Assembly: GCF_018413525.1 (NCBI RefSeq)
Contig: NZ_JAHCDD010000017.1
Coordinates: 16,135-80,134 of the forward strand
Reading direction: 5' to 3'
DNA length: 64,000 bases
Source: Acidovorax sp. CCYZU-2555
GTDB lineage: Bacteria > Pseudomonadota > Gammaproteobacteria > Burkholderiales > Burkholderiaceae_C
Shown here: piece by piece, positions 54,368 to 62,317 of the stretch
Position numbering within the stretch: position 1 is the stretch's first letter
Layout of the letters: every line of letters starts with the position of its first letter
The notes under the pieces: model-generated
Told to the model about the DNA's origin: nothing
The model's input: the letters and a program-made list of their open reading frames with translations, nothing else
Database searches by the model: none
Program-made: the position numbers and the translations under genes

Positions 54368-55125
54368 GCGGGCTGCTCCGAAGGGGTGATCTGGCCCGCG
54401 TAGCGCCGGTGCAGCGCGCGCACATCGAAGCGGTCGTCGCCTTCGGCCGCGACTTCCTCGACCAGCAAGCCGGCGTCGAGAAAGCCTATGCGGTCGGCGA
54501 CATCGGCGGCGCTGAGCAGATCGTGCGTGACCATCAGAATGGCCACGCCCTGGGCGCGCAGCAGTTGCAGCAGGCGGTTGAACTCGGCCGTGGCCTGCGG
54601 GTCGAGGCCGGACGTGGGCTCGTCGAGCAGCAGCGCCGGCACCTTGCGCGCCAGCGCCAGCGCGATCGCGACTTTCTGGCGCATGCCCTTGGAGAAGCCA
54701 CCCACGCGGCGATCGAAGGCCGCCGTATCGAGGCCCGCGGCGGCCAGCGCGCGCGCGATCGCGTCCGGCCCATCGTTCTGCCCGGCCAGGTCCAGCAGAT
54801 AGGCGACGTTCTCGCGCGCCGTGAGGTGCTCGTAGAGCGCGACGTTCTCGGGAATGTAGGCGATATGGCGGCGTGCTTCGCCGGGCTGGGCGACGGGGTC
54901 CACACCATGCACGCGCACCTGTCCCGACGTGGGCGCGACAAAGCCCAGGAACAGGCTCAGCGCCGTGGTCTTGCCCGCGCCATTGGCGCCCAGCAGCGCA
55001 TAGATCTCGCCCGCGCGTATGCGCAGGTCGAGCTGGCGCAGGATGGTCTTGCCGCCATACCCGGCAACGACGCCCAGGGCTTCGAGCGCGTGGCTGGGCG
55101 GGGCTGCGGAAATTTCTATCGTCAT
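54364..55125 (-). CDS. ABC transporter ATPase for the DUF3526-type permeases
   Basis: A 253-residue ATPase with Walker A GANGAGKTT, signature FSKGMRQKVAIALAL, Walker B LLLDEPTSGLDP and H-loop VTHDL. The sequence class is that of ABC-2 exporters. It is the first gene of the three-gene unit and is divergent from the TonB receptor; the palindromic Zur-like box lies between them at 55153-55167. The start at 55125 gives MTIEISAAPP; the frame is open upstream. Confidence 0.9.
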   Translation of the reverse strand: MTIEISAAPPSHALEALGVVAGYGGKTILRQLDLRIRAGEIYALLGANGAGKTTALSLFLGFVAPTSGQVRVHGVDPVAQPGEARRHIAYIPENVALYEHLTARENVAYLLDLAGQNDGPDAIARALAAAGLDTAAFDRRVGGFSKGMRQKVAIALALARKVPALLLDEPTSGLDPQATAEFNRLLQLLRAQGVAILMVTHDLLSAADVADRIGFLDAGLLVEEVAAEGDDRFDVRALHRRYAGQITPSEQPA

Positions 55126-55152
55126 GAAGTGGCGCCGAAAATTGTGTATGAA

Positions 55153-55167
55153 TGTTATATCATAACA
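55153..55167. promoter_or_regulatory. Zur-like operator between ABC exporter and TonB receptor
   Basis: TGTTAT-ATC-ATAACA is a perfect palindrome; with flanks it reads AATGTTATATCATAACAAC, very close to the Zur consensus. It sits 28 bases before the ABC ATPase start and 69 bases before the receptor start, placed to control both. Confidence 0.7.
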
Positions 55168-55235
55168 ACGAAAATTTCCCGGCGCCGCTGGCGCATTCCG
55201 GTGCTGCGCGCCCCCCCAAAGAAGAGAACATCGAT

Positions 55236-57398
55236 ATGCAGGTATATGGTTCGGTCCGCCACGCAAAGCGCACAGCGCTGATCGCGGGCGTGGTTTCAGG
55301 CATCTTCGCCACGCCCGCCGGGGCGCAACAGTTGGCGGCGGGCGAGGGCGCGGCGCTGGGCGATATCACCGTCACGGCCGCGCCGCTCAACAAGGCCCTG
55401 GAAGTCAACGCGGGCGCGTTCGGCGCCAAGGACCCGCTGGAGCTGCCGCTGGAGATACAGCGCTACGACGCCAGGACGATCGCCGAGACTTCGGCGCGCA
55501 GCGTGCGCGATGTGCTCGCGCTCGACCCTTCGGTGCAGAGTTCGTCCTATGGCGGCGGCTTCGACAACTTCCGTCTGCGCGGCTTCGCCATGGACAACTT
55601 CAACACCATCCGCCGCGACGGCCTGGCGCTGGCGCCGCACTACGACGTGCCGATGGAGCTGGTCGAGCGCGTCGATGTGCTCAAGGGGCCTTCGGGCTTT
55701 CTGTATGGCTTCAACTCGCCGGGCGGCACCATCAACTACCTGCCCAAGCGGCCCACGCTCGCGCCGTTCACCACGCTGAGCCTGCAGGGAAGTTCGCTGC
55801 AGGGGCGTTACGCGGCCATCGACACCAGCCGTTCGCTGGCCGACGGCGCGCTGGGCTATCGCCTCAACGCGGGCTACGAGAAGATTGGCGACTTCAAGCA
55901 TTTCGGCGACCTGGAGCGCAAGTTCGTCGGCTTGGCCGCCGATCTGCGCCTGAGCGCGCGCGCGCTGCTGCAGCTCAATGCCGACTGGAACTGGAAAAGC
56001 GCGATGTCCGACCCGCTGCTGCGCGCCGACCAGACCGGCCGCGCCGATCCGCTGAACCCGGCGAGCTTTGTGCTGCCGCCGCAATTCGATCGCCGCAATG
56101 CGCTTTCGCCTTCGTGGTACCGCCACCAGACCGAAGCCCACAACCTCGAAGGCAAGCTCACGTACCAGCTTGGCGACGGCTGGACTTCGGTGACCCAGGC
56201 CAACTATTCGCGCGTCGAGCGCCATGGCGGCTATGTCGATCTGTTCGATATCCAGCCCGACGGCGCGATAGGCTATGCCGACCTTTACCAGTCGCGCGGC
56301 GAGGTGTTCAGCACCTGGTCGCTGCAGTCGTACCTCGCGGGCAAGTTTGTCGGCGCCGGCGTGCTGCACGATTTGTTCGTCGGTGCGTCCTACCGCCAGT
56401 TTCGCGACAAGAGCCCGTTCTGGGATTTCGTCGACAGCAGCGCCGGCGTTGGCGTGGGCGACATCTCGGTGGGCAATATCCGCCACCCGCAGCAGCCGCC
56501 GCGCTGGGACTTCGGCCCCGAGCAGGCCATCGATTTTCGCTCCAGCATCCGCGAAAGCTCGCTCTTCGCCAGCGACATGATCACCCTCAACGACCAGTTT
56601 CAGCTGCTGCTGGGCGGACGCTACATCCGCTACCAGGCGCGCAATCTGTCGGCCAGCGCCCTGCCCCAGGACAAGAACGTGTTCGTGCCCACGGGCGCGC
56701 TGATCTACCGCCCCAGCGAGCGCCTGATGACCTATGCGAGCTATGCGCGCGGCTTCGAGAAAGGCGACTACGCGCCCTATAACGCCAACAACGCCAACCA
56801 GCCGACCGCGGCCATCGCTTCCGAGCAGTATGAGATAGGCCTCAAGGCCGACCTGAACGACAAGCTGCGCCTGGCCCTGGCGCTGTTCGACATCCGCCGC
56901 GACGCAAGCTATCTCGACCTGGCCAACGACTATGTGAGCAACGGCCGTTTCCACCACCGCGGCATGGAGTTCAACGCCACGGCGCGCCCCGCGGCCGGCC
57001 TCACGCTGCTGGGCAATCTGGCGTATCTCGACACTTCGCTGCGCGGCGTCAGCGACCCGGCGACGCTGGGCAAGCGCAGCGAAGGCGCGCCGCGCTGGAA
57101 GGGCGCGCTGGGCGCGCGCTACGCGATCGCGGCCGTGCCCGGCCTGTCGGTCGACACCACGCTGAGCTATGTGGGCAAGCGCGCGGTGGATGCGCAAAAC
57201 AGCGGCTTCGCGCCCGGCTATGCGCTATGGGATGCGGGCATCAGCTACGACACCCGCTGGGGCACGACACCCATGACCTGGCGCCTGCATGCGAAGAACC
57301 TGACCGACAAGTACTACTACGCGGGCGTCTACTACAGCGGCGGCCTCGAAGTGGGGCGGGGCAGGGAAGTGTTTCTGTCGGCGAAGTTCAGCTTCTGA
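55236..57398 (+). CDS. TonB-dependent receptor, probably zinc-regulated
   Basis: A 720-residue outer-membrane receptor. Signal peptide: TALIAGVVSGIFATPAGAQ. Plug motifs are LPLEIQRYDARTIAETSARSVRDVLALDPSVQSSSYGGGFDNFRLRGFAMDN and RVDVLKGPSGFLYGFNSPGGTINYLPKRP; the barrel ends VFLSAKFSF. ATG 55236 is used because it starts just before the signal peptide and follows AAGAGA. The upstream palindrome suggests Zur rather than Fur control, so a zinc chelate (zincophore) is a likely substrate. It lacks an STN domain. The neighbouring ABC-2 unit is divergent and may be part of the same response. Confidence 0.85.
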   Translation: MQVYGSVRHAKRTALIAGVVSGIFATPAGAQQLAAGEGAALGDITVTAAPLNKALEVNAGAFGAKDPLELPLEIQRYDARTIAETSARSVRDVLALDPSVQSSSYGGGFDNFRLRGFAMDNFNTIRRDGLALAPHYDVPMELVERVDVLKGPSGFLYGFNSPGGTINYLPKRPTLAPFTTLSLQGSSLQGRYAAIDTSRSLADGALGYRLNAGYEKIGDFKHFGDLERKFVGLAADLRLSARALLQLNADWNWKSAMSDPLLRADQTGRADPLNPASFVLPPQFDRRNALSPSWYRHQTEAHNLEGKLTYQLGDGWTSVTQANYSRVERHGGYVDLFDIQPDGAIGYADLYQSRGEVFSTWSLQSYLAGKFVGAGVLHDLFVGASYRQFRDKSPFWDFVDSSAGVGVGDISVGNIRHPQQPPRWDFGPEQAIDFRSSIRESSLFASDMITLNDQFQLLLGGRYIRYQARNLSASALPQDKNVFVPTGALIYRPSERLMTYASYARGFEKGDYAPYNANNANQPTAAIASEQYEIGLKADLNDKLRLALALFDIRRDASYLDLANDYVSNGRFHHRGMEFNATARPAAGLTLLGNLAYLDTSLRGVSDPATLGKRSEGAPRWKGALGARYAIAAVPGLSVDTTLSYVGKRAVDAQNSGFAPGYALWDAGISYDTRWGTTPMTWRLHAKNLTDKYYYAGVYYSGGLEVGRGREVFLSAKFSF

Positions 57399-57404
57399 GC
57401 GCAG

Positions 57405-57432
57405 GCGGGCAATGCATGGCATGCTTGCCCGC
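57405..57432 (+). terminator. Hairpin after the TonB receptor gene
   Basis: GCGGGCAA and TTGCCCGC form an 8-bp perfect stem around a 12-nt loop that can pair further (GCATG/CATGC). It begins seven bases after the receptor stop. No T-run follows. Confidence 0.45.
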
Positions 57433-57454
57433 TTCACCCCCGCAAGGCTTTGCA

Positions 57455-58078
57455 ATGAATTTCGGCATCCTGGTTTTCGATGACGTGGAAGAGCTCGACT
57501 TCGTCGGGCCCTGGGAAATGCTCACGATGTGGCGCCAGGCGGCGCAAGGCCCCGAGCAGTGCCTGATCGTGGCGCAGAACCCCGGGCCGGTGCGCTGCGC
57601 GAAGGGCCTGTCCATCAATCCCCACCACAGCTTTGCCGATTGCCCGCCGCTCGACTATCTGCTCGTTCCGGGCGGCCAGGGCACGCGGCGCGAAGTCGAC
57701 AACCCGGTGCTGCTGGCGTTCGTCTCGGCCCAGGCGAAGAACTGCAAGGCCGTGCTGTCGGTCTGCACGGGTTCGTTTGTGCTGCATGCGGCCGGGCTGC
57801 TGTCGGGCAAGCGGGCCACGACGCATTGGGCGTCGCTGGACCGTCTGCGCGCGCTGGGCGATGTCACGGTCGTCGAAGAGCGGCATGTGCAGGACGGCAA
57901 TGTCTGGTCGTCGGCGGGCGTGTCGGCCGGCATCGATCTGATGCTGGCCTTCATTGCCAGCGAAGCCGGCGCGCAGGCGGCCGGCAAGGTGCAGCACTTC
58001 TCGGAATACTATCCGTCGGGCGCACGTTATGGCGACCAGGCGGCCTCGCCGCACGCGCCCGCCTATCTGCGTTCGTAG
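57455..58078 (+). CDS. DJ-1/PfpI family protein
   Basis: A 207-residue protein with the class I glutamine-amidotransferase-like fold. The nucleophile elbow is LSVCTGSFVL (Cys104) and an acidic residue lies near the start (FDDVEELDFVGPWEML). The EELDFVGPWEVL-type start is typical of the isonitrile hydratase/AraC N-terminal group. Activity is not known. Start ATG 57455; the frame is open upstream, but the family begins with NFGILVFDDV. It converges with the RidA gene. Confidence 0.88.
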   Translation: MNFGILVFDDVEELDFVGPWEMLTMWRQAAQGPEQCLIVAQNPGPVRCAKGLSINPHHSFADCPPLDYLLVPGGQGTRREVDNPVLLAFVSAQAKNCKAVLSVCTGSFVLHAAGLLSGKRATTHWASLDRLRALGDVTVVEERHVQDGNVWSSAGVSAGIDLMLAFIASEAGAQAAGKVQHFSEYYPSGARYGDQAASPHAPAYLRS

Positions 58079-58092
58079 CGCGCTGCGCCGTC

Positions 58093-58476
58093 TCAGGCGC
58101 CCGGCTTGCGGTCCAGCGCCTGCACTTCGACTTCGACTTTCACATTGAATGCCAGGCTGGCCTGCACCAGGCTGCGCACCGGGTATTTGCCGCTCTCGAA
58201 GTAGCTGGCATAGACCTCGTTGAAGACGGCGAAGTCCGCGAGGTCGCAAAGCCAGACATTGACTTTCACCACGTCCTCGATGGCGCTGTCGACCTGGGCC
58301 AGGGTGCGGCAGATGCTGTCCATCACCGCCTGCGTCTGTTCGCGGATATCGCCGGTGTGCGGCTTGGCGTCTTGGTCGAAGGGAATCTGCCCCGACAGCA
58401 GCACCCAGCCGCCGGCGCGTATGGCGCTGGAGAAGGGAAACGGGCCGGGGGCGGGGTAATGGGTGATTTGCGTCAT
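58093..58476 (-). CDS. RidA-family imine/enamine deaminase
   Basis: A 127-residue protein of the RidA/YjgF group. LLSGQIPFD, IREQTQAVMDSICRTLAQVDSAIEDVVKVNVWLCDL and YPVRSLVQASLAFNVKVEVEVQAL are family text; the Arg in PVRS matches the catalytic Arg of RidA. It hydrolyses reactive imines to ketones. It starts one base after the stop of the DadA-like oxidase gene, and would quench the imine that enzyme releases from an amino acid. Confidence 0.92.
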   Translation of the reverse strand: MTQITHYPAPGPFPFSSAIRAGGWVLLSGQIPFDQDAKPHTGDIREQTQAVMDSICRTLAQVDSAIEDVVKVNVWLCDLADFAVFNEVYASYFESGKYPVRSLVQASLAFNVKVEVEVQALDRKPGA

Positions 58477-58477
58477 G

Positions 58478-59764
58478 TCACAGTTCCTTGGGTTGTTGGG
58501 GCGGGGCGCGCCGGCCCAGAAAGCCGTAGCGGTTCCAGCGGTAGGGCGTCAGATCCACTGCGGGCGTGTCGCCGCCTATCAGATCGCCGATGATCTGCGC
58601 CGAGCCATGGGCCATGGTCCAGCCCATCGCGCCATGTGCGCAGTTGAGCCACAGGCCCGCAATGCCGCTGGCGCCGAGAAACGGCAGGTTGTCGGGTGTC
58701 ATGGGGCGGCTGCCCACCCACTCCTTGCGCTGCGCGCCGGCCAGGGCGGGAATGATCTGCCGGGCAAACGCGTCCAGCGCCGCCAGCCGGCGCTGCGCGC
58801 GGCGCGCATCGGGCGTGCCGACATCGGCGAATCCCGTGAAGCGCACGCTGCGCGCGGCAAACGAGGCCCAGGCGATCTTGTGCGGTATCGACACCGCGCC
58901 GCGCGTGGGCAGCGCGCCGGCAACGTTCTCGTAGGTGATCGAATAGCCGCTGACCGCATGAATGGGCAGGTCCATGCCCAGCGGCCGCAGCAGTTCCCTG
59001 GAATGCAGGCCGCCGGCGATGACCACCGCCTGGGCGCGCTGTTCGCCGCGGTCGGTGCGCACGCCCACGGCCTGGCCGTTGTGCACCAGCACCTGCTGCA
59101 CGCGTTCGCCCAGGCGCGCGATGCCGCCGAGCTGCTGGAACGCCGCCAGCGCGGCGCGCGCATAGCGGGCGGCGTCGCCGGTGCCGTCGTTGCGGCAGAA
59201 AATGCCTTTGGCAAAGCGGATGGCGCTGTGCGCGAGCATGGGCTCGCAGCGGTCCATCTGGTCGGCGTCCAGCTGCTCGAACGGTTCATTGGCCGCGTGC
59301 AGCAGTTCGGCATCGTGCGCTCCGGGCGTGTCATTGGCGCCATAGAGATACAGGATGCCGGCGTGCCGGCCGCCATACTCTTCGGCCGGCAGTCCGTCGG
59401 CGCGAAAGTGGCAATCGCGCGAATACGCCGACAGCGCCAGCGCCGCGCGCGAGTTCGCGAGCCAGCGCGCCTCGGTGCCTTCGCGGGCAAACAGCGTGCC
59501 CCAGCGCCACAGCGCGGGACTCAGCGGCGCACAGATGCCCAGGCCGTCGCTCAGGCCCAGCAGCGATTTCAGGGCCACGCGGGTGATGCCAGGCTCGGCC
59601 CAGCTGAAACAATGGCCGGGCGAGATCAGCCCGGCGTTGGCATGGCTGGCACCGGTCGCGGCTTCGGGCGCGGCGTCGATCAGCGTGACTTCATGGCCGC
59701 GGCGCTGCAGCTGCAGCGCGCTGCAAGTTCCCACGACGCCCGCGCCAATGACCAGAATCTTCAT
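58478..59764 (-). CDS. DadA-like FAD-dependent amino-acid dehydrogenase
   Basis: A 428-residue flavoprotein. It has the dinucleotide-binding motif ILVIGAGVVGTCSALQLQRRGHEVTLID, TGASHANAGLISPGH, and the C-terminal RPMTPDNLPFLG and HGAMGWTMAHGSAQIIGDLI, as in D-amino acid dehydrogenase small subunit DadA. It should oxidise a D-amino acid or related amine to the keto acid. ATG 59764 is preferred to the TTG three bases earlier. RidA follows in the same operon. The promoter region carries an ATTTGCG-TAAA-CGCAAAT operator. Confidence 0.9.
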   Translation of the reverse strand: MKILVIGAGVVGTCSALQLQRRGHEVTLIDAAPEAATGASHANAGLISPGHCFSWAEPGITRVALKSLLGLSDGLGICAPLSPALWRWGTLFAREGTEARWLANSRAALALSAYSRDCHFRADGLPAEEYGGRHAGILYLYGANDTPGAHDAELLHAANEPFEQLDADQMDRCEPMLAHSAIRFAKGIFCRNDGTGDAARYARAALAAFQQLGGIARLGERVQQVLVHNGQAVGVRTDRGEQRAQAVVIAGGLHSRELLRPLGMDLPIHAVSGYSITYENVAGALPTRGAVSIPHKIAWASFAARSVRFTGFADVGTPDARRAQRRLAALDAFARQIIPALAGAQRKEWVGSRPMTPDNLPFLGASGIAGLWLNCAHGAMGWTMAHGSAQIIGDLIGGDTPAVDLTPYRWNRYGFLGRRAPPQQPKEL

Positions 59765-59868
59765 CAAAAAACCACTTCACTATGCTTTCAATGGCCGTGC
59801 GCGGTTGCGCCGGCACGGGCTGCGCGCGTCGGCAAGCCGGCGCGAAGCGTCGCCAGTGTAGATGAAAG

Positions 59869-59886
59869 ATTTGCGTAAACGCAAAT
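59869..59886. promoter_or_regulatory. Palindromic operator, site 1
   Basis: ATTTGCG-TAAA-CGCAAAT is a perfect 7-bp inverted repeat in the divergent region between the DadA-like and XRE-cupin genes. Two like sites lie downstream of the regulator gene, before the MlrC-like gene. Confidence 0.7.
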
Positions 59887-59936
59887 TCTGCGGCGCTCCG
59901 GTAGCGGCTTTGACAGCGCTGGCGCGTGCCCTGGCC

Positions 59937-60614
59937 ATGCCCCCACGCGGGCGCTGGCAAAATGGCGAGGTGAACCAACCCTCCCCTTGCGCGCAGCGCC
60001 CCGCCAATCAACTCGATCCCGCGACCCTGGGCGAGCGTCTGCGCCTGGCGCGCAAGCAGCTGGGCTGGACGCTGGCCGAACTCAGCGAGCGCGCCAAGGT
60101 CTCGATGACCACCATCTCGCGCGCCGAACGCGGGCAGCTGGCGCTGGGCTACGAGAACCTGGCCGCGCTGGCCCAGGCGCTGCGCATGGACATAGGCACG
60201 CTGTTCTCGCAAGCGGGCCCGCACAGCGCCAGCACCGGGCCGGTGGTGACGCGCGCCGGCGAAGGCGTGGTCTACCGCGGCCTGTCGCTGTCGTACGAGT
60301 TCCTGGCCACCGATGTCGCGGCCAAGCCGTTCACGCCGGTGCTGGGCACGGTGCACGCGCGTACTTTCAACGGCCCGCAGGACTTCGCCCGCCACCCGGG
60401 CACGGAGTTCGTGCATGTGCTGTCGGGCGAGATCTGCGTGCATTTCGAGAACGGCGAGCAGGCGCGGCTGGCGCGCGGCGATTCGCTGTACTTCGACAGC
60501 CGGCTGGGCCATGCCTATGTCACGGTAAGCCGTCAATTGGCCCGTATCGTGGGCGTGAGCACCAATGAAAGCCACCTGATGGCGCTGGCACGCCAGGGCG
60601 CGGCGCAGGATTGA
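59937..60614 (+). CDS. XRE-cupin transcription regulator
   Basis: A regulator of about 225 residues: an XRE helix-turn-helix (LGERLRLARKQLGWTLAELSERAKVSMTTISRAERGQLALGYENLAALAQALRM) followed by a cupin sensor domain (HPGTEFVHVLSGEICVHFENGEQARLARGDSLYFDSRLGHAYV). Such proteins control catabolic genes by sensing small ligands. The start is uncertain: ATG 59862 would place the operator at 59869 inside the gene, so ATG 59937 or GTG 59970 is more likely. Operators on both sides of the gene suggest it controls itself, the DadA-RidA pair and the MlrC-like gene. Confidence 0.85.
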   Translation: MPPRGRWQNGEVNQPSPCAQRPANQLDPATLGERLRLARKQLGWTLAELSERAKVSMTTISRAERGQLALGYENLAALAQALRMDIGTLFSQAGPHSASTGPVVTRAGEGVVYRGLSLSYEFLATDVAAKPFTPVLGTVHARTFNGPQDFARHPGTEFVHVLSGEICVHFENGEQARLARGDSLYFDSRLGHAYVTVSRQLARIVGVSTNESHLMALARQGAAQD

Positions 60615-60651
60615 GCGGCGGCCGGGCATATTTCCGGCGAAAAGGCATGTT

Positions 60652-60669
60652 TTTTGCGTATCAGCAAAA
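60652..60669. promoter_or_regulatory. Palindromic operator, site 2
   Basis: TTTTGCGTATCAGCAAAA contains TTTGCG-N4-AGCAAA, one mismatch from the site 1 core. Extended arms TTTTTGC/GCAAAAA are perfect. It lies 38 bases after the XRE-cupin stop. Confidence 0.6.
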
Positions 60670-60705
60670 ACCAGCATGGTTTCTGCTATTTTTATGCCCG
60701 ACAAT

Positions 60706-60721
60706 TTTGCGCATGCGCAAA
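60706..60721. promoter_or_regulatory. Palindromic operator, site 3
   Basis: TTTGCGCATGCGCAAA is a perfect 16-bp palindrome with the TTTGCG-N4-CGCAAA layout of site 1, flanked by more A and T. It is about 95 bases before the MlrC-like start. Confidence 0.7.
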
Positions 60722-60815
60722 TTTCCTGCGTAAAAGGAAGCAGGGCCGTGCGAGAGACATCGGTTCTGTCGCCACAAGGGTGCGTGCGCACGCGCAGCAC
60801 CGAAAAGGATTGGAT

Positions 60816-62288
60816 TTGAATTCGACAGCCACTGCGCAAACTCCCTTGCGCGTCTTCAGCGCCGTGTTGGCGACCGAGACCAACACGTTCGCGCCCTTGC
60901 CCACGAGCCTGGCGTCGTTCCAGGAGCGCTCCTACTTTCCCGCGGGCCAGCACCCCGACGAGCCGCTGTACAACTCCGGCCCGCTGTGGGCGGCGCGCGA
61001 GCGCGGGCGCGCTCAGGGCTGGGTGCTGCACGAAGGCCTGGTGGCCGCGGCCCAGCCCGGCGGCATCACCACCCGCGTGACCTACGAGACGCTGCGCGAC
61101 GAACTGCTGGCCGATCTGCGCGCGAGCCTGCCCGTCGACATGGTGCTGCTGGGGCTGCACGGTGCCATGGTCGCCGATGGCTATGCCGATTGCGAAGGCG
61201 ATCTGCTGCAGCGCGTGCGCGAGATGGTCGGCCCCGACGTGGTGATCGGCGCCGAACTCGACCCCCACTGCCATCTGTCGCAGGCCATGCTGGACCACAG
61301 CGATCTGCTGATTGCGTTCAAGGAATATCCGCATACCGATGTGCTCGACCGCGCCTATGAGTTGGTCGATCTGTGCGCCGCCATGGTGCGCGGCGAAGTG
61401 CGGCCCGTGGCCGCCGTGGTCGATTGCGAAATGGTCGCCGTGATGCATACCTCGCGTGCGCCCATGCGCGGCTATGTCGACGCGCTGCAGGAATTGGAAC
61501 GGCAAGGCCAGGCCTTGACGATTTCGGTGGTGCATGGCTTTCCCTGGGGCGATGTCGCCGACATGGGCAGCAAGCTGCTGGTCTATACCGATGGCGATGC
61601 CCAGGGCGCGGCGGCGCTGGCGGAGTCGCTGGCCGCGCAGCTGATCGCCTTGAAGGAAGAACTGCTGCCGCCCGCGCCCGATGTGGCGCAGGCGCTCGAT
61701 GAAGCCCAGCGCACGCCGGGCTGCGTGGTCATCGCCGACGGCGCCGACAACCCCGGCGGCGGCGCGGCCGGCGACGCCACATTCGTGCTGCAGGCCATTC
61801 TGGCGCGCGGCATCCAGGATGTGGCCCTGGGCCCGCTGTGGGACCCATCCGCCGGGGCGCTGGCCGTGGCCGCGGGTGTGGGCGCGCGGCTGCCGCTGCG
61901 CATAGGCGGCAAGATAGGCCCGCTGTCGGGCGATCCCGTCGATCTGCTGTGCACCGTGCTCGCCGTGAATCCCGCCCACCACCAGACCGGACTGTCGGGC
62001 GCCAAGGTGCCCATGGGCGCCTGCGCCCTGGTCGAGGCCGAGGGCGTGCAGATCGTGCTGGCCTCGCTGCGCACCCAGGCCATGGGCACGGATCTGTTCA
62101 CGGGCCTGGGCTGCGACCTGGCCCGCCGCAAGCTGATCGTCGTCAAGTCGTCCCAGCATTTCTACGCCGCGTTCTCGAAGATCGCGAGCAAGGTGCTGTA
62201 CGCCCAGGCACCGGGCACGCTCTCCGACGATTTGCGCACGCTGCCCTACCAGAACGTCAAGCGCCCCAAGTGGCCGCTGGACCGCTAA
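60816..62288 (+). CDS. MlrC-like M81 family metalloprotein
   Basis: A 490-residue protein of the M81/MlrC family, named after the microcystin-degrading peptidase. Probable zinc ligands are in GAELDPHCHLSQAM (Asp and His) and FKEYPHTDVLDRAY (His); ETNTFAPLPT and GFPWGDVADMGSKLLVYTDGD are other family motifs. The start is TTG 60816 because AAAAGGA stands six bases before it and the family begins ..RVFSAVLATETNTF; the frame is open upstream through the operators. Substrate is likely a peptide-like or amino-acid amide compound. It is followed by a Bug gene 29 bases downstream. Confidence 0.85.
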   Translation: MNSTATAQTPLRVFSAVLATETNTFAPLPTSLASFQERSYFPAGQHPDEPLYNSGPLWAARERGRAQGWVLHEGLVAAAQPGGITTRVTYETLRDELLADLRASLPVDMVLLGLHGAMVADGYADCEGDLLQRVREMVGPDVVIGAELDPHCHLSQAMLDHSDLLIAFKEYPHTDVLDRAYELVDLCAAMVRGEVRPVAAVVDCEMVAVMHTSRAPMRGYVDALQELERQGQALTISVVHGFPWGDVADMGSKLLVYTDGDAQGAAALAESLAAQLIALKEELLPPAPDVAQALDEAQRTPGCVVIADGADNPGGGAAGDATFVLQAILARGIQDVALGPLWDPSAGALAVAAGVGARLPLRIGGKIGPLSGDPVDLLCTVLAVNPAHHQTGLSGAKVPMGACALVEAEGVQIVLASLRTQAMGTDLFTGLGCDLARRKLIVVKSSQHFYAAFSKIASKVLYAQAPGTLSDDLRTLPYQNVKRPKWPLDR

Positions 62289-62317
62289 ACCCTGCAAGCT
62301 TTCACCGGATACACACC

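Noticed and set aside
55236..57398. Cobalamin receptor BtuB for the receptor at 55236
   Set aside because: No cobalamin riboswitch lies upstream; the palindrome there fits Zur, and the gene is far from the cob operons.
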